A DNA stretch of 64,000 nucleotides from MED-G105 sp039814575 (GTDB taxonomy: Bacteria; Pseudomonadota; Alphaproteobacteria; Caulobacterales; Parvularculaceae), in NCBI GenBank assembly GCA_039814575.1, contig JBCCAY010000013.1:33227-97226 (forward strand). The letters are read 5' to 3'. Of the stretch, positions 34,806-43,931 are shown piece by piece. The notes beneath the pieces were generated by a model. It had not been told where the DNA came from, ran no database searches, and worked only from the letters and a program-made list of their open reading frames with translations. A program made the translations under genes and the position numbers. Within the stretch, counting starts at the first letter, position 1. The number at the start of each line of letters is the position of its first letter.

Positions 34806-34816
34806 AAGCTGGGCGG

Positions 34817-35377
34817 TTAGGCGCGAAGCGCGACGCCGGCGATGATGGGATGGAGATAGAGATAAATCGCCGCCCATGCCGCAATGGCGACGGCGATGAC
34901 GATCGCATCGTTCATAGCAGGACCTGGTGCAGGCGTTGGCGCGGCGCGGCGTTTCACTGCGATCCGATCGATGACGGCGAAGGCTAAGAATGATCCGAAC
35001 AATAAAACCGAGCGAACCTCGCCATTCACCAGCAAATGCGCGAACGCCCAGAGTTTTACGCCCGCCAGCATGGGGTGCTTTAAAGCCGGTGCGATGCGTC
35101 CCTTCGGCAAATAGGCCGCCGCCAAGCAGATCAAAGACAGGAGCGTTAACAGGAACACCACGTGACGCAGGAAATAGGGCGTCACGTAGAGCGCCGTCTG
35201 ATCGGCTGCGCCCCAGCCCCTGATGATTAAGACGAAACCAATCAAGGAAACGACGGAGTAGGCACCCTTGTATCCGCCCTCGCCAAGCCGAGAGATCAGC
35301 GCATCACGCGGCCCACGGGCGAACGCCGTGAAGAAATGCGCCCCAAAGAAAATTATAAGCCCAAGAAGCATAAACAT
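34817..35377 (-). CDS. NnrU-family membrane protein
   Basis: 186 aa with about five to six membrane helices (MLLGLIIFFGAHFFTAF; RHVVFLLTLLSLICLAAAYL; HLLVNGEVRSVLLFGSFLAF). The HPMLAGVKLWAFAHLLVNG motif with paired His is characteristic of NnrU, related to isoprenylcysteine-methyltransferase-like membrane proteins. NnrU was named for a link to nitrite/NO reductase expression in rhodobacters, but no denitrification gene is here, so that role should not be assumed. GGAGG lies 7 nt before the ATG. It follows apt by 15 nt. Confidence 0.88.
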   Translation of the reverse strand: MFMLLGLIIFFGAHFFTAFARGPRDALISRLGEGGYKGAYSVVSLIGFVLIIRGWGAADQTALYVTPYFLRHVVFLLTLLSLICLAAAYLPKGRIAPALKHPMLAGVKLWAFAHLLVNGEVRSVLLFGSFLAFAVIDRIAVKRRAAPTPAPGPAMNDAIVIAVAIAAWAAIYLYLHPIIAGVALRA

Positions 35378-35392
35378 AATCGCCTCCCCGTC

Positions 35393-35920
35393 TCAAGCGC
35401 CGTCGAAAGCGACAAGCGACGTCACTTTATGCCCGGCCGCACGCAGTTTGTCGGCGCCGCCGAGATCCGGAAGGTCAACGACAAACGCGCAAAGATCGAC
35501 AACGCCGCCACAGCGCTCGATGAGTTTGATGGCCGCCGCCGCTGTTCCGCCCGTGGCGATAAGATCATCGACGAGCAGAATACGCTCGCCGGCGGAAATC
35601 GCGTCGGCGTGGATCTCCACCGCATCGGACCCGTATTCGAGTTCGTAGCTTTCTTCGATTGTCGTGTGGGGCAGCTTGCCCTTCTTCCTCACGGGCACAA
35701 AACCGATCGACAATTGGTGGGCGATCGCGCCGCCGAGAATAAATCCGCGGGCCTCAATGCCGGCCACTTTGTCGATCTTGGCCCCGGCGAGCGGCTGCAC
35801 GAGCTCATCAATCGCGCGGCGAAACCCCCGCGGATGCAACAGAAGCGTCGTCACATCACGGAACATAATCCCCGGCTTTGGATAGTCCGGAATGGTGCGG
35901 ATGACGGATTTTAAATCCAC
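35393..35920 (-). CDS. apt: Adenine phosphoribosyltransferase
   Basis: 175 aa purine salvage enzyme converting adenine and PRPP to AMP. Seen: IRTIPDYPKPGIMFRDVTTL, the ARGFILGGAIAHQL region, and the PRPP loop LLVDDLIATGGTAAA. GTG 35920 was chosen because VDLKSVIRTIPDYPKPGI matches the universal Apt N-terminus and GAGG lies just upstream; the frame is open 36 codons further without homology. Confidence 0.94.
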   Translation of the reverse strand: MDLKSVIRTIPDYPKPGIMFRDVTTLLLHPRGFRRAIDELVQPLAGAKIDKVAGIEARGFILGGAIAHQLSIGFVPVRKKGKLPHTTIEESYELEYGSDAVEIHADAISAGERILLVDDLIATGGTAAAAIKLIERCGGVVDLCAFVVDLPDLGGADKLRAAGHKVTSLVAFDGA

Positions 35921-36183
35921 TAGCGCCCTCGCTGTTCGCCCCTCGACGTACGATGTCTGCGGGCATGGTCCAGTGCCTGAAACGATGGCCCAAGGCCATT
36001 GAGTCCACAAGCGTTTTCCGCCGCACAAAAGAGCGCCGGCGGGCGGGGCCGTCCTCCTTCTGGATTTTTAAAGAGCCATAGTTTTCCGCAAATGGTGGGA
36101 ATCGCTCGACGAAACGCTGATGCGCGCCCTTGGCTTTTATAGCCGGGCGCGAAACGATGTCGGTTCGTCAGAGGGAAAAGACT

Positions 36184-38292
36184 ATGTGCAAACGTTCATG
36201 GCGCTCGGCGCTTCTTAGCGCGTCGGCGCTCGTCATTGTTGCGGCCTGTTCGGGCGATAAGTCCGAGAACGCAGCCGCATCGGAGGACGCTGCAAACCTC
36301 GTACATTCAGCGCCTGAACTTGGAAGCTTCGGCATCACACTCGACGACCGCGATCTTGAGACGAAGCCCGGGAATGATTTCTTCCGCTATGTGAACGGCG
36401 AATGGATCGACACGTTTGAAATTCCCGACGACTTTTCCAGCTATTCGTCTTTCACGGTGCTCTTTGAGCGTTCTGAAGAACGCGTGCAAGACATTATCGA
36501 AGGCGCCGCCGAAGCAAGCGGCTCCGGCGGCGGGGCGCCGAGGTCTGACGCGCAAGCGGGGTCTGACGCGCAAAAAGTCGGCGCGTACTATTCGAGCTTT
36601 TTGGACACCCAGACGATCAACGCCCTTGGGTTAGGGCCGGCGCGCACCGACCTTGCACGCATCGCCGCCGCGCAAACCCATGGCGACATCATAGCGCTTT
36701 TCGCCGACGCGTCCTCGCCGTGGAAAACGCCGATCGGCGCCTATGTGGACGTCGATTCCAAGCAGACCGACCGCTACATCGTATACCTCACCCAAGCCGG
36801 CCTCGGGCTGCCCAACAAAACCTATTACGAAGACGCAAAGTTCGCTGACAAATTGACGGCCTATCGCGCCTATGTGGAAGAGATCTTCACGCTCGCCGAA
36901 ATCGATGACGCCGGGCGCCGCGCGGAAAATGTCGTGGCCTTAGAAAAAGCGATCGCCGACGCGCACTGGACGCCGGAGAAACGCCGCAATCGCGATCTCA
37001 CCTACAATTTTAAAACCCTCGCGGAGATCGAAACGTTCGCGCCCGGCATACCGTGGCGGACGCTCTTCGCCGGCGTCGGGCTCGGCGAACAAGACGAATT
37101 TGTCTTGCGCGAGGACGACGCCTTGCAGCAAATCGCGGCGCTCTTTGCGCAAACCGACGTCGCCGTCTGGCGCGATTACTTAACGTTCCACTTATTGAAC
37201 GGCGCTGCGGACGTTTTGCCGACGGCCTTCGACGACGCACAGTTTGCTTTTTTCGGCACCGAATTGCGCGGCACGCCGAAACAACGCGACCGCTGGAAGC
37301 GCGGCGTTGCGGCCGTCAACGGCGCCCTCGGCGAGGCGGTGGGCAAAATCTATGTTGAGCAATACTTCCCCGCCTCTTCAAAAGCGCAAATGCAAGAGCT
37401 TGTCGCCAATTTGCGCCGCGCCATGGCGGAAAGCCTCGAAGCGCTGGAGTGGATGGGCGACGCGACCAAGCAAGAAGCCTTCGCGAAACTTGAAAAGTTC
37501 ACGCCGAAAATAGGGTATCCGGACAAATGGAAAGACTATTCGGCCCTAACGCCCGAGGAAGGCGACGCCTACGGCAATTTGAAACGGGTCAATGAATGGC
37601 GCTGGCGCGATCAAACGGGAAAACTCGGCGGGCCGATCGATAAGACCGAATGGCTCATGACCCCGCAAACGGTGAACGCATACTATGCGCCGAACCGCAA
37701 TGAGATCGTATTTCCCGCCGCTATTTTGCAAGCGCCGTTTTTTGATCCCGCGGCCGATCCGGCCGTTAATTACGGCGCCATAGGGGCTGTCATCGGCCAT
37801 GAGATCGGCCATGGGTTCGACGATCAGGGGCGCAAATCCGACGGCGACGGCGTGTTGCGTGATTGGTGGACGGACGAGGACGCGGCGAACTTCAAAAAGA
37901 TCACGGAGGGTCTCGGCGCACAATATGCGCAGTACGAACCGCTGCCGGGCTTTAAGATCAAACCAGACCTCACCATGGGCGAGAACATCGGCGATCTCGG
38001 CGGTCTCTCTATGGCCTATTACGCTTACAAATTATCTTTGAACGGCGAAGAAGCGCCGGTTCTTGACGGCCTCTCGGGCGATCAACGCTTTTTCCTCGCC
38101 TGGGCGCAAGTTTGGAAACGGGTCGTGCGTGACGAAGCGCTGAAAAACCAAATAGAGACGGACCCCCACTCCCCGGCCCGCTATCGCGTCAACGGCGTCG
38201 TGCGCAATATGAACGCCTGGTACGAGGCGTTCGCCATTGATCCGGAGGATGCGCTTTATCTTCCACCGGAAGATCGTGTGAAGATTTGGTGA
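36184..38292 (+). CDS. M13-family zinc metallopeptidase lipoprotein (neprilysin/PepO-like)
   Basis: 702 aa. Lipobox ALVIVAAC near residue 20. M13 N-terminal signature DDRDLETKPGNDFFRYVNGE. Catalytic zinc site HEIGHGFDDQGR (HExxH) at about residues 539-550, third ligand Glu in GENIGDLGGL, and C-terminal VNGVVRNMNAWYEAF. Degrades peptides in the periplasm. GAGGGA precedes ATG 36184. A short in-frame duplication (SDAQAGSDAQ, 36541-36575) lies in a variable loop. Stands alone between apt and the helicase gene. Confidence 0.94.
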   Translation: MCKRSWRSALLSASALVIVAACSGDKSENAAASEDAANLVHSAPELGSFGITLDDRDLETKPGNDFFRYVNGEWIDTFEIPDDFSSYSSFTVLFERSEERVQDIIEGAAEASGSGGGAPRSDAQAGSDAQKVGAYYSSFLDTQTINALGLGPARTDLARIAAAQTHGDIIALFADASSPWKTPIGAYVDVDSKQTDRYIVYLTQAGLGLPNKTYYEDAKFADKLTAYRAYVEEIFTLAEIDDAGRRAENVVALEKAIADAHWTPEKRRNRDLTYNFKTLAEIETFAPGIPWRTLFAGVGLGEQDEFVLREDDALQQIAALFAQTDVAVWRDYLTFHLLNGAADVLPTAFDDAQFAFFGTELRGTPKQRDRWKRGVAAVNGALGEAVGKIYVEQYFPASSKAQMQELVANLRRAMAESLEALEWMGDATKQEAFAKLEKFTPKIGYPDKWKDYSALTPEEGDAYGNLKRVNEWRWRDQTGKLGGPIDKTEWLMTPQTVNAYYAPNRNEIVFPAAILQAPFFDPAADPAVNYGAIGAVIGHEIGHGFDDQGRKSDGDGVLRDWWTDEDAANFKKITEGLGAQYAQYEPLPGFKIKPDLTMGENIGDLGGLSMAYYAYKLSLNGEEAPVLDGLSGDQRFFLAWAQVWKRVVRDEALKNQIETDPHSPARYRVNGVVRNMNAWYEAFAIDPEDALYLPPEDRVKIW

Positions 38293-38746
38293 CGCTGTCG
38301 GACGGTTTCGGCCGAAAAATGCGTATTCAAAGCGGCGGTGTTGCCAGACTACAACGCCTGCCGCTTTGACTTTCACGCGTAATCGACCTATGTCGCCCAC
38401 CAGTGATTGCATCGCGCGCCGGGGACCGATGCGGCGGCTTGGTTAAAAGCTAAGCGCCCGCCCCATAAGACGACGCTGGAGCGGTCGCCCGTTTCACATA
38501 AGAGATCCTACGTTAGCGCCGCCGAAACAGCTCGGCGCGGAACTTGAATAGGATTTAGTGAAACGTTTTTTACCAAGACGCATCGCACCTTTTACGCGGA
38601 AGGCTGGGCGTTATTTAGAACCCTTATCCGCGCAAACGAAGACGCATGATGATCCGGCTTGGCGACAAACAGCCCCAGGAAAGGGCGTGTTTGGCTCCCA
38701 AAGCATAAAAACACCATCACCCGTCCTTTAGGTACTCCGTCACACT
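38293..38746. other. Intergenic region upstream of the RNA helicase
   Basis: 454 nt. The first third holds a terminator-like dyad (listed). The rest has no credible gene, repeat or tRNA. Long leaders upstream of RhlE-type helicase genes are common because of cold-regulated expression; that is only a suggestion here. Confidence 0.4.
38328..38368 (+). terminator. Imperfect hairpin downstream of the M13 peptidase gene
   Basis: Arms caaagcggcggtgttg and caacgcctgccgctttg pair with one or two mismatches or bulges around an 8-nt loop, 35 nt after the stop. The following actttc is only weakly U-rich. A plausible terminator. Confidence 0.5.
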
Positions 38747-40252
38747 ATGACTTTTAGCGATCTCGGGCTTGAACCCCGTATCCTCCAAGCTTTAGCCGAA
38801 GCCGGCTATGATACGCCGACGCCCATCCAAAAAGCGGCGATCCCTGAAGCGCTAGCGCGCCGCGACGTCCTCGGCATCGCTCAAACCGGCACCGGCAAAA
38901 CGGCGTCATTCACCTTGCCGATGATCCAACGCTTGTCGCGCGGCCGCGCTCGGGCGCGTATGCCGCGCTCTCTCGTGCTGGCGCCGACGCGCGAACTCGC
39001 CGCGCAGGTCGCCGATAATTTCGAAAAGTACGGCAAGTACCACAAACTAACGATGGCGCTGTTGATCGGCGGCGTCTCATTCGCCGACCAGGACGCCAAG
39101 CTCACCCGCGGCGTCGATGTTTTAATCGCAACACCGGGCCGTTTGCTTGACCACTTTGAGCGCGGACGGCTGTTGCTGACGGGCATTGAACTCATGGTGG
39201 TCGATGAGGCCGACCGGATGCTCGATATGGGCTTTATTCCGGACATTGAGCGTATCTTTAAATTGACGCCGATGACCCGGCAAACGCTCTTTTTCTCGGC
39301 CACCATGCCGCCGGAAATTCAGCGCCTAACGGACCAGTTCTTGTCCAACCCAGCCCGCGTCGAAGTCGCGAAACCAGCGACGACAGCGGAAACGATTACG
39401 CAAAAAATCGTCACCCTGCCGAAAAACGACGATGCGCTAAAACGCATGACCTTGCGTCGTTTGCTTGAGATGGACGGCGTCAAAAACGGCATCGTCTTCT
39501 GTAATCGCAAATCATCCGTGGACATCGTCGCGAAGTCTTTGCAGAAACACGGATTTAACGCGCGCCCCATCCATGGCGATCTCGCTCAAGCGTTCCGCAT
39601 GGAGACCTTGGATAAGTTCCGCACCGACGAACTACAATTCCTCATCGCGTCCGACGTTGCGGCGCGCGGGCTCGATATTCCGTCGGTGACGCACGTTTTC
39701 AATTACGATGTGCCGATTAACGCCGACGATTATGTCCACCGCATCGGCCGCACCGGGCGCGCCGGACGCCAGGGCACCGCATTTATGCTTGTGGGCCCCA
39801 AGGACGACAAAGCGTTCTCAGCCATCACCCGCCTTATCGGCGCGGACGGCTTGCCGGAAGAAGATTTGGGCGAATTCTTTAACACAGCTGAAGAAGAACT
39901 TAACGCGCGGCAATCGCGCCGCTCGAGCCGCGAAGACGGCGGACGACGCGAACGTAACGGCGATGGACGCCGCCGTCGCGGACGCGGCGAGCGCTCCAAT
40001 CGCTCAGAGTCTGATCGCCCAGACTCTAATCACGTAGGATCTGATCGTGTCGAAACGCATGATCGCTCCGACGATGCCGATCAGCGAGTAGAGCGTCAGA
40101 GAGATCACTCGGGCGAACGCTCCGGCGAACGACAAAGAGAACGATCAGCAGATCGCCCTAGCCGAAGACGCGGCCGCCGACATGACGCGCGTGAGGAAGC
40201 CGATGCGCCGATCGGCTTCGGCGATTCGGCGCCGGCCTTTATTCTTCGTTAA
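38747..40252 (+). CDS. RhlE-like DEAD-box RNA helicase
   Basis: 501 aa. All helicase motifs are visible: Q motif (YDTPTPIQKAAIPEAL), motif I AQTGTGKT, PTRELA, TPGR, DEAD as VVDEADRMLDMGF, SAT, and HRIGRTGRAGR (motif VI). Domains fill residues 1-~375. The ~125-residue tail is Arg/Asp/Ser-rich (RRRRGRGERSNRSESDR), likely disordered and RNA-binding. RhlE-type helicases act in ribosome assembly and RNA decay. No strong ribosome site before ATG 38747. Confidence 0.93.
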   Translation: MTFSDLGLEPRILQALAEAGYDTPTPIQKAAIPEALARRDVLGIAQTGTGKTASFTLPMIQRLSRGRARARMPRSLVLAPTRELAAQVADNFEKYGKYHKLTMALLIGGVSFADQDAKLTRGVDVLIATPGRLLDHFERGRLLLTGIELMVVDEADRMLDMGFIPDIERIFKLTPMTRQTLFFSATMPPEIQRLTDQFLSNPARVEVAKPATTAETITQKIVTLPKNDDALKRMTLRRLLEMDGVKNGIVFCNRKSSVDIVAKSLQKHGFNARPIHGDLAQAFRMETLDKFRTDELQFLIASDVAARGLDIPSVTHVFNYDVPINADDYVHRIGRTGRAGRQGTAFMLVGPKDDKAFSAITRLIGADGLPEEDLGEFFNTAEEELNARQSRRSSREDGGRRERNGDGRRRRGRGERSNRSESDRPDSNHVGSDRVETHDRSDDADQRVERQRDHSGERSGERQRERSADRPSRRRGRRHDAREEADAPIGFGDSAPAFILR

Positions 40253-40434
40253 TGGCTCCTAATGGCGTCGTAAGGCATGGACGGACGCGGGTTTCAGCAC
40301 CTGCGACGCCAATAGGGCGCCAATAAGCACCCAATAGGATCTCAGTATTATTCGTTCATTTACGCTCGCAACCTAGGATCACCCCTGTAAAGGGAGCGCG
40401 CCTGCCAGGGGCGACGCGTGATTGACGGGCGAAT

Positions 40435-41577
40435 ATGTCGGACGAACTCGAAAAGACTTACAGCATCGCTGAGGAAGCGATGGCGCTTGCGAAACAGCTA
40501 AGGCTCGCAGCCGATCCGCGGAACTTGTCGCTTCTCTACGCCCATCTCGCGCGGAGCAATAAGACGTTATCGAGCGACTTCTTAGCGGCGATCAGCTCTG
40601 ACGGTTACATGAGCCAGGCGGAAGCTGATCGGCTCTATGATGTACACATACAGCAAGCTGATTACTCCGAGCGGGTCGCCTCGGTTATTTATCAGTTAGA
40701 GGGACAAGTCGCGAAAGTCGCCGACGCCGTTGCGCAGTCCGGCGCGGACTCAAAAGGCCATACGGAACAATTGGGCGCCCTCACCGGCGAACTCGGCGCC
40801 GTCGCCGCAGACGCCGACCCATCGGTTGGCGCGCTCTTGGAAGGCGTCGCGGGGATCGTTAAATCGGTCGCCGACGCCAACGCCCGTCTTGAAACACAAT
40901 TGGCCGAATCGTCAGACGAAATCTCCTTCCTGCGCGAGAGCATCGACAGCATTCAGCAAGAAGCGATGACGGACCCGCTAACGGGCGTGCGTAATCGCAA
41001 GACCTTTGACGAGTCGATCCAATCCACGGTGGAGCGCGCCAATGAGACGGGCGAACCGTTGACGATGATCCTCGCCGACATCGACCATTTCAAGCGCTTC
41101 AATGACCGCTGGGGCCATCAAACCGGCGACCAAGTGCTGCGCCTCGTGGCGGAGATGATGAAAGCCAATGTGAAGGGTAAGGATATTCTCGCGCGCTATG
41201 GCGGCGAGGAATTCGCTGTGATCCTTCCTGCGACGCAGCTTGAACACGGCGTTTCATTGGCGGATCGCATCCGCGAAGCGATCGGCAAACGCATTCTTAA
41301 AAAGCGACGCACGAACGAAAGCATGGGCGCCGTGACGATGTCCATGGGCGTCGCTGAGTTTAAAGACACCGACACTGTCGAGACGCTCATTGCACGAACC
41401 GACCAATGCCTCTACGCGGCCAAACACCTTGGCCGCGATCGCGTGGTCTCCGACGAAATGGATTATCAAAGCGCCTTAGCGGACGCCGGCACGGATTTCA
41501 GCCAGGATCTTGGCGGCGAGCTCGATGAAGCGATCGCCGTCGCCGACACCGATGACGACGAAAACGCCGTCGCATAG
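40435..41577 (+). CDS. GGDEF-domain diguanylate cyclase
   Basis: 380 aa. C-terminal GGDEF domain from about residue 180: DPLTGVRNRKTFDES, ILADIDHFKRFNDRWGHQTG, active-site RYGGEEFAVILP. The I-site position five residues before GGEEF reads KGKD instead of RxxD, so product inhibition may be lost. The N-terminal ~165 residues are helical without membrane segments, likely a signalling or dimerisation coiled coil. It makes cyclic-di-GMP from two GTP, which may control EPS synthesis or motility. Convergent with the DCC gene. Confidence 0.92.
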   Translation: MSDELEKTYSIAEEAMALAKQLRLAADPRNLSLLYAHLARSNKTLSSDFLAAISSDGYMSQAEADRLYDVHIQQADYSERVASVIYQLEGQVAKVADAVAQSGADSKGHTEQLGALTGELGAVAADADPSVGALLEGVAGIVKSVADANARLETQLAESSDEISFLRESIDSIQQEAMTDPLTGVRNRKTFDESIQSTVERANETGEPLTMILADIDHFKRFNDRWGHQTGDQVLRLVAEMMKANVKGKDILARYGGEEFAVILPATQLEHGVSLADRIREAIGKRILKKRRTNESMGAVTMSMGVAEFKDTDTVETLIARTDQCLYAAKHLGRDRVVSDEMDYQSALADAGTDFSQDLGGELDEAIAVADTDDDENAVA

Positions 41578-41589
41578 CGCATCATCGGA

Positions 41590-41964
41590 TTAGCTTTCAT
41601 CCTTTAAGATGCGTCGCGCGCCCGATTGAATGACGGGACGCACCGTTAAAAAAGCATGATACGCCACATCAGCGACAGCGCGGAACGGTTGGCGCGAAAA
41701 GATAGCGCCGGCCCATCGCAAAGACGGCGTCCTAAGCCACAATTGGGCGAATGCTCCGGCGCCGGAAAATAACGTTCCCGCGGCGTCGCGAACATGGAAC
41801 CGACGCAGCGCTTCATCACAATTCAAATCGTCTCCGAGAACGCTGCACGTCGTGCTGACGTCTAGAAACTCAACGTCTTCCGCCCGCGCGCGATAGTAGT
41901 CGATCTCTCGCCGGCATAGCGGGCAAGAACCATCGTAATAAACCGTGAGAGAGGTCACCGACAT
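41590..41964 (-). CDS. DCC-family thiol-disulfide oxidoreductase-like protein
   Basis: 124 aa DUF393 protein. The family signature YYDGSCPLCRREIDYYRAR has a CxxC pair near residues 14-17. The name DCC refers to the conserved Asp-Cys-x-x-Cys region. Soluble, thioredoxin-like fold suspected; the redox substrate is unknown. Stands alone, 12 nt from the convergent cyclase stop. Confidence 0.88.
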   Translation of the reverse strand: MSVTSLTVYYDGSCPLCRREIDYYRARAEDVEFLDVSTTCSVLGDDLNCDEALRRFHVRDAAGTLFSGAGAFAQLWLRTPSLRWAGAIFSRQPFRAVADVAYHAFLTVRPVIQSGARRILKDES

Positions 41965-42112
41965 CTTTTAGATTTGGGAAGTCGGCGGCTAACATTCAAT
42001 CAACCGTTCACGACGCCATTGTCGCAGCCTCGACATCACGGCAGGCTCATAATTGTCGCCGACTGACACTTATCGCTGAGTGATCGATCCGTACGCCGTT
42101 TAGCGATCCGCG

Positions 42113-42529
42113 TTAATCGTCCCGATGAACCCGCTCAGAGCGCTCATGGCGTTCCTGCGCTTCCAAGGAAAGCGTCGCGATCGGACGCGCTTCCAGACGG
42201 CTGAGGCTGATCGGCTCGCCGGTATCTTCGCAAAAGCCGTAATCGCCCGTTTCAATCCGGCGAAGGGCCGCATCAATCTTGGAGATGAGTTTGCGTTGAC
42301 GATCCCGCGCCCGCAGCTCAAGGGCCTTGTCCGTCTCGCTGGAAGCGCGATCAGCGATATCTGGCAAATGCAGACTTTCAGTCTGTAAGCCGTCAATCGT
42401 ACCCTTGCTTTCGCGTAGGATATCGTCCTTCCAGTCCAGCAGTTTTCTTTTGAAATACGCCTTCTGCCGTTCATTCATAAACGGCTCACCGTTCGATGGG
42501 CTGTAGTCCTGCAAATCCGTCGCCGACAT
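42113..42529 (-). CDS. dksA: DksA, RNA polymerase-binding transcription factor
   Basis: 138 aa. Coiled-coil hairpin (NERQKAYFKRKLLDWKDDIL through ARDRQRKLISKIDAALRRIE) followed by the zinc-finger-like segment GDYGFCEDTGEPISLSRLEA and SLEAQERHE. Only one cysteine remains where E. coli DksA has four, which is typical of alphaproteobacterial DksA. The protein enters the polymerase secondary channel and works with ppGpp. ATG 42529 has GGGAGA upstream. Confidence 0.93.
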   Translation of the reverse strand: MSATDLQDYSPSNGEPFMNERQKAYFKRKLLDWKDDILRESKGTIDGLQTESLHLPDIADRASSETDKALELRARDRQRKLISKIDAALRRIETGDYGFCEDTGEPISLSRLEARPIATLSLEAQERHERSERVHRDD

Positions 42530-42982
42530 GGTATCTCTCCCGCAGCTAGACATTGCGCCAAGCGTCTCTTCTGGAGCCGTCCACCACAGCCCTTTGGAGA
42601 TCACTTCGCGCCCTCGTCCGACGCCTCTATACCGGCGCCTTTTTCAACGCTCAAGACACAAAAGCGCTATCTTCGTAGATAGACGCAGCGAATGCGCCAA
42701 CGGATCGCCGGATATGGCAAAAAAATAACAAAAGGGTTTCTAGGGTTGTAAAACGACCGAAATAAAGCGTTTACCAAGACATAAAAACACGTTCAGCGCA
42801 CGCCGCGCGCCTATTTCGCACTCGCAAAAAACCACGAATTATGGCGCGGGAGTGCGAACGATCTTCACGCGAATAATCGTAAATTGCTTAATATCGCTCG
42901 GATTGAAGCCGATGGCGGGTGCTATGAAAGTTCAAGCGGGCGCAGCGTGTGCGCCCGCGCAATTTTGATAGAAGCGTCGCTG
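42530..42982. other. Intergenic region between dksA and the YbjN-like gene
   Basis: 453 nt upstream of dksA. The stretch about 42720-42790 is AT-rich (aaaaaaataac, taaaacgacc) and is a likely promoter zone for dksA. I see no gene, repeat or stable hairpin. The YbjN-like gene runs in the same direction and ends at 42983. Confidence 0.4.
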
Positions 42983-43708
42983 TTAACGGCTTGCGCCGTC
43001 GAAGGCGTAATCGACACCGGTTCCATTTGAGATGGCGATTTCCACCTCAAGCGCTCCGTCATCAGACAGATGAAACGGGGTCAACGGCGTCTTCGCCAAC
43101 GCGCTTGACGCCGACTGAGACGCCCCTTGCGCGTCGATCTTACCACGCAAATTCGGACGCCGCGTCAACGCTACAGAGGCGGCAGCCCCAGACCGGCTTT
43201 TCAAGAAATTCGTCATATCCGTTAGGAAAAGCGCAATTTGCAGCTTGAAATTCTCCCTGCCGACCCCGCCCGGCATGAAAATATTCCGTCCAAATATCAA
43301 AATCTGCTGAGACTGTTCGTAGACCACCGTCGTGACGCTCGACGTACCGTTGAAGACGTTCAGATCATCATAAACAACGCCGGCGCTAGACTGCATCGTC
43401 GTAACCATCGCTTGCCCGCAACGCGCAGCAACGCCGACGCCCTGGCACTGCAAGAAACCAACGAGGAATTTCGCCCCGCCCGTCGTGGTGGCGACAATCA
43501 ACGGCGTTCCCTTGGCGCCGGCGTCGGCTTTAATGTCCCCTGTGATGCCGAATTCAGACAACATGGAGACAACTTCAGGGGCGCTGATCGAGGTGAACGG
43601 CGCAGCAGCGAAGGTTTGATTCGCCGTTTGCGCTGCAGCGCCGCCATTTGAAATGCACGCCATAAGGGCGATTGCGCCGGCCATTGCCCAGTTTTTCAAT
43701 AGTTTCAT
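42983..43708 (-). CDS. Secreted YbjN-like protein
   Basis: 241 aa. Signal peptide KLLKNWAMAGAIALMAC ending near AAAQ. The mature part contains ISAPEVVSMLSEFGITGDI, KFLVGFLQCQGVGVAARC, and ALFLTDMTNFLKSR, resembling the YbjN domain layout of type III chaperone-like proteins. A second cysteine pair may form a disulfide. Function unknown. ATG 43708 has GAGGGA at better spacing than 43711. Confidence 0.72.
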   Translation of the reverse strand: MKLLKNWAMAGAIALMACISNGGAAAQTANQTFAAAPFTSISAPEVVSMLSEFGITGDIKADAGAKGTPLIVATTTGGAKFLVGFLQCQGVGVAARCGQAMVTTMQSSAGVVYDDLNVFNGTSSVTTVVYEQSQQILIFGRNIFMPGGVGRENFKLQIALFLTDMTNFLKSRSGAAASVALTRRPNLRGKIDAQGASQSASSALAKTPLTPFHLSDDGALEVEIAISNGTGVDYAFDGASR

Positions 43709-43931
43709 CATTCCCTCACTACCCCGCCATACGCCGCAGAAACGCTGGATTTCGCTCTTGAAACGGCCATTTCCGACGCCTTGAGCGCAGACGTTAACAC
43801 CTTCACGTCCTCGCTAGAAGCCCGCCTATCGCCAAGTAGAACACCCGGCGCCAGGAAATTGACCAAGTACGCCCTATCTTCCGCCTTATTTTCAGCTAGT
43901 ATTTTAACCGTAGCGTGGGGTGAGAGCAGCA

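Noticed and set aside
38569..38579. The 11-mer tttaccaagac shared with the dksA upstream region (42770-42780)
   Set aside because: Shared 11-mers are common by chance at this window size, and flanking bases diverge.
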